Shown one piece after another: positions 61,629 to 64,000 of a stretch of 64,000 nt of DNA. Each line of letters starts with the position of its first letter. Within the stretch, counting starts at the first letter, position 1. The notes beneath the pieces were generated by a model, which did no database searches, had not been told where the DNA came from, and worked only from the letters and a program-made list of their open reading frames with translations. The stretch is from Nocardioides mangrovi (GTDB lineage Bacteria > Actinomycetota > Actinomycetes > Propionibacteriales > Nocardioidaceae). A program made the position numbers and the translations under genes. The stretch is from positions 1-64,000 of the forward strand of contig NZ_JAIQZJ010000009.1 of NCBI RefSeq assembly GCF_020073815.1, given 5' to 3'.

Positions 61629-62627
61629 GTGGAGATCTCCACCCTGGAATGGGCAGTCACGATCGCCGTCACCTGTGCCGTGCTGCTCTTCGACGTCATC
61701 GTCATCGCCCGCCACCCGCACGAACCGTCGTTCAAGGAGTGCGCGGTCGCGCTGACCGTCTACATCGGCGCCGCCGTCCTCTTCGGCGCGTGGATCTGGT
61801 TCGACCACGGCCACGACATGGGCATCCAGTTCTACACGGGCTGGCTGACGGAGTACTCCCTGTCGATCGACAACCTCTTCGTCTTCATCATCCTGATGGC
61901 GGCGCTGCGGGTCCCCCGGGAGTACCAGCAGGAGGCCCTCATGGTGGGCATCATCCTGGCGCTCGTCTTCCGCGGCATCTTCATCGCGCTGGGCTACCAG
62001 CTGATCAACAACTTCAGCTGGGTCTTCTACCTCTTCGGCGCGTTCCTCGTGTACACGGCGTACACGCTGGTGAAGAGCTACCGGGCCCACGAGGACGAGC
62101 ACCCGGAGGAGAACCGGGTGGTGAAGTTCGCGCAGAGCCACCTCAACGTCGGCGAGGAGTACCACGGCCTCAAGCTCTGGTACCGCCAGAACGGCGCCCG
62201 CTTCGTCTCGCCGATGCTGATCGTGATCATCGCGCTCGGCACCACCGACCTGCTCTTCGCGCTCGACTCGATCCCGGCGATCTTCGGCATCACCCAGGAG
62301 CCCTACCTGGTCTTCACCGCCAACGTCTTCGCGCTGATGGGTCTGCGGCAGCTCTACTTCCTGCTCGGTGGGCTGCTCAAGCGGCTGGTCTACCTCTCGC
62401 TGGGACTGGCGTTCATCCTCGCCTTCATCGGGGTGAAGCTGGTGCTGCACGCGCTCCACGAGAACGAGGTGCCCTTCATCAACGGCGGCGACCACGTGTC
62501 CGTCCCCGACATCTCGTCCCTGCTCAGCCTCGCCGTCATCATCGTGACCCTCGTCGTCACCGGCGTCGCGAGCATCGTCGCGTCGCGGCGGATGACCGAC
62601 GACGAGATCGAGGAACGCACGATCTGA
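61629..62627 (+). CDS. TerC-family membrane protein
   Basis: 332 residues, about nine helices. Conserved acidic membrane motifs are LTEYSLSIDNLFVFIILM and GTTDLLFALDSIPAIFGI, which carry the Asp residues typical of TerC/Alx. The family exports manganese or supplies it to secreted enzymes; the riboswitch upstream supports a Mn2+ role. GTG start with AAGGAG 9 nt upstream. Short downstream gap to an unrelated oxidoreductase. Confidence 0.9.
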   Translation: MEISTLEWAVTIAVTCAVLLFDVIVIARHPHEPSFKECAVALTVYIGAAVLFGAWIWFDHGHDMGIQFYTGWLTEYSLSIDNLFVFIILMAALRVPREYQQEALMVGIILALVFRGIFIALGYQLINNFSWVFYLFGAFLVYTAYTLVKSYRAHEDEHPEENRVVKFAQSHLNVGEEYHGLKLWYRQNGARFVSPMLIVIIALGTTDLLFALDSIPAIFGITQEPYLVFTANVFALMGLRQLYFLLGGLLKRLVYLSLGLAFILAFIGVKLVLHALHENEVPFINGGDHVSVPDISSLLSLAVIIVTLVVTGVASIVASRRMTDDEIEERTI

Positions 62628-62696
62628 GCGCCGGCGTCTCGAGACCGACCGTCCACGGCTCGGAATAGTCGCCGGCGTCCGGGCCGTTGACCCGGG

Positions 62697-63743
62697 GTGA
62701 GTGATCGCGAGCTGTCCCTGTCCGTGCTCGACCTGGTGCCGGTGCGCACCGACCAGGCGACGCCGGACGCGGTGGCCGCGACGCTCGCCCTGGCCCGCAC
62801 CGCCGACGAGCGCGGGTACACCCGCTACTGGCTCGCCGAGCACCACAACATGCCGGCCGTCGCGGCCACCAACCCGCCGGTGCTCATCGGCCTCGTGGCC
62901 GGGGCGACCGAGCGGATCCGGGTCGGCTCCGGCGGGGTGATGCTGCCCAACCACGCCCCGCTCGTGGTCGCCGAGCAGTTCGCGCTGCTCGAGGCCGCGT
63001 TCCCCGGACGGATCGACCTCGGCATCGGCCGGGCCCCGGGCAGCGACCCGGTCACGTCGTACGCCCTGCGCCACGGCGCCGGTGGCGTGAGCGACGAGGC
63101 CGTCACCCACTTCCCCGAGTACGTCGACAACGTGCTCGCGATGATGTCGCCCGAGGGCGTCGGCCTGGGGATCCAGGGCCGGACCTACCCGCTGCGGGCG
63201 ACGCCGCAGGCCGAGTCGGTGCCGACCATCTGGCTGCTCGGCTCCTCCGAGTACTCCGCCCGGCTGGCCGCGGAGAAGGGCATGCCCTACGTGTTCGCCC
63301 ACCACTTCTCCGGCAACGGCACCGCCGAGGCGCTCGCGCTCTACCGGCAGGCCTTCCGGCCCTCGCCCGAGCAGGACGCGCCGCGGACCTTCCTGACCGT
63401 GAACGTCGTGGTCGCCGAGACCACCGAGGAGGCGCGCCGGCTGGCGCTGCCGCAGCTCCAGGCCATGCTCGCCCTGCGCACGGGCGGCGACCTCCAGCCC
63501 CAGCGGCTGGTCGAGGAGGCCGAGAAGGTCGAGCTCCCGCAGGCGCACCTCGACCTCATGGACGCGATGGCGCAGCGCTGGGTGATCGGCGACCCGGCGA
63601 GCGCCCGTGCCCGGCTCGAGGAGCTGGCGGCGACGTACGACGTCGACGAGGTGATGGTCCACCCGGTCGCGGGTGCCTGGACCGGCACCGAGGCGGGCCG
63701 CAGCCCCGCCCGCGAGGAGACCCTGCGCCTGCTGGCGCCCTGA
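62697..63743 (+). CDS. LLM-class flavin-dependent oxidoreductase
   Basis: 348 residues, luciferase-like TIM barrel of the MsnO8 group. RYWLAEHHNMPAVAATNPPVLIG near the N-terminus, GSGGVMLPNHAPLVVAEQFALLEAAFPGRIDLGIGRAPG in the middle, and IWLLGSSEYSARLAAEKGMPYVFAHHF later. Uses FMN or F420; the substrate is unknown. GTG start, C/G-rich upstream with weak ribosome-binding site. It is not part of the secY-map operon by function. Confidence 0.88.
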   Translation: MSDRELSLSVLDLVPVRTDQATPDAVAATLALARTADERGYTRYWLAEHHNMPAVAATNPPVLIGLVAGATERIRVGSGGVMLPNHAPLVVAEQFALLEAAFPGRIDLGIGRAPGSDPVTSYALRHGAGGVSDEAVTHFPEYVDNVLAMMSPEGVGLGIQGRTYPLRATPQAESVPTIWLLGSSEYSARLAAEKGMPYVFAHHFSGNGTAEALALYRQAFRPSPEQDAPRTFLTVNVVVAETTEEARRLALPQLQAMLALRTGGDLQPQRLVEEAEKVELPQAHLDLMDAMAQRWVIGDPASARARLEELAATYDVDEVMVHPVAGAWTGTEAGRSPAREETLRLLAP

Positions 63744-64000
63744 TCGGGCGGTCACCGGAGGGCGGCTCCGGGCAATTCGTGTTTCCGCGCCGTTTCCGAC
63801 TAGACTGGCGTGTCGGCCCAACGTGGGTCTGCTCCGTGGTGCCTCGCGGCTGCCCGAGCACGGGATGAATCACTCTCGAGTGGCTCGCTCACGTGCGCGG
63901 GAAATGAGGTCCACCGAGCGGCTCTACGAGGTCCACCGCCCCAAACCCGGGGCGGGCGGTTCCCGGGTCACGGTAGACAAACGATCAACAGATTGTGGAG
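63744..64000 (+). other. Region upstream of the next gene (probably infA)
   Basis: 257 bp with no frame. TAGACT at about 63802 is a likely -10 box. Two copies of GAGGTCCACCG (63906-63916, 63928-63938) lie 22 bp apart. CCGCCCC/GGGGCGG (63936-63955) forms a hairpin. In related genomes map is followed by infA; the final GATTGTGGAG could be its ribosome-binding region, but the gene is not in the window. Confidence 0.45.

Overview
The window is high-GC DNA (about 70 percent) from an actinomycete. The translation machinery, the XPB helicase pair, DUF3027/DUF2530 and the MoxR-DUF58-DUF4350-DUF4129 cluster point to Actinobacteria, most likely Nocardioidaceae (Nocardioides-like). The genus call is an inference from protein likeness and was not tested. 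Start codons are often GTG and one is TTG. Many first-in-operon genes have a TANNNT box 6-7 nt before the start codon, which suggests leaderless transcripts.

Layout. 1-200 is the end of an IS30-type transposase. 246-5151 holds an XPB-type helicase and its usual partner, separated by a VOC gene and a CGNR zinc-finger gene. 5191-8329 is a PP2C / FHA / RDD-FHA signalling operon. 8506-10872 is a secreted M6 metalloprotease. 10964-18753 carries mixed metabolic genes: SRPBCC, DHFR-like, acyl-CoA ligase, a HAD-LarE fusion, a cold-shock protein, a PASTA lipoprotein, an MFS protein and DUF3027. 18750-22623 has DUF2530, a purine permease and a MarR-MFS pair with a palindromic operator.

22757-27055 is the str operon (rpsL-rpsG-fusA-tuf). 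The next 21.8 kb, up to rpsJ, is accessory: ilvA, a class III aminotransferase, trmB, a LacI-controlled beta-glucosidase with a sugar ABC importer that lacks its own ATPase, a TPR protein, an AraC-VOC pair, RDD/SpoIIM, an amidohydrolase-DUF1097 pair, the MoxR cluster and an AhpD-like protein. 48885-58478 is the complete S10-spc ribosomal cluster. It is followed by secY-adk-map, then a manganese-riboswitch-controlled terC and an LLM flavin oxidoreductase. The right edge looks like the region upstream of infA, which lies outside the window.

The most notable signals are regulatory. The rpsL and rpsJ leaders share a two-part sequence at identical spacing. A roughly 95-bp repeat family occurs in three intergenic gaps. 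A set of palindromes lies between tuf and ilvA. Operator-like palindromes resembling known CebR, DasR and KstR sites lie before genes whose function fits or could fit. No CRISPR array, tRNA, rRNA, phage or biosynthetic gene cluster was recognised.
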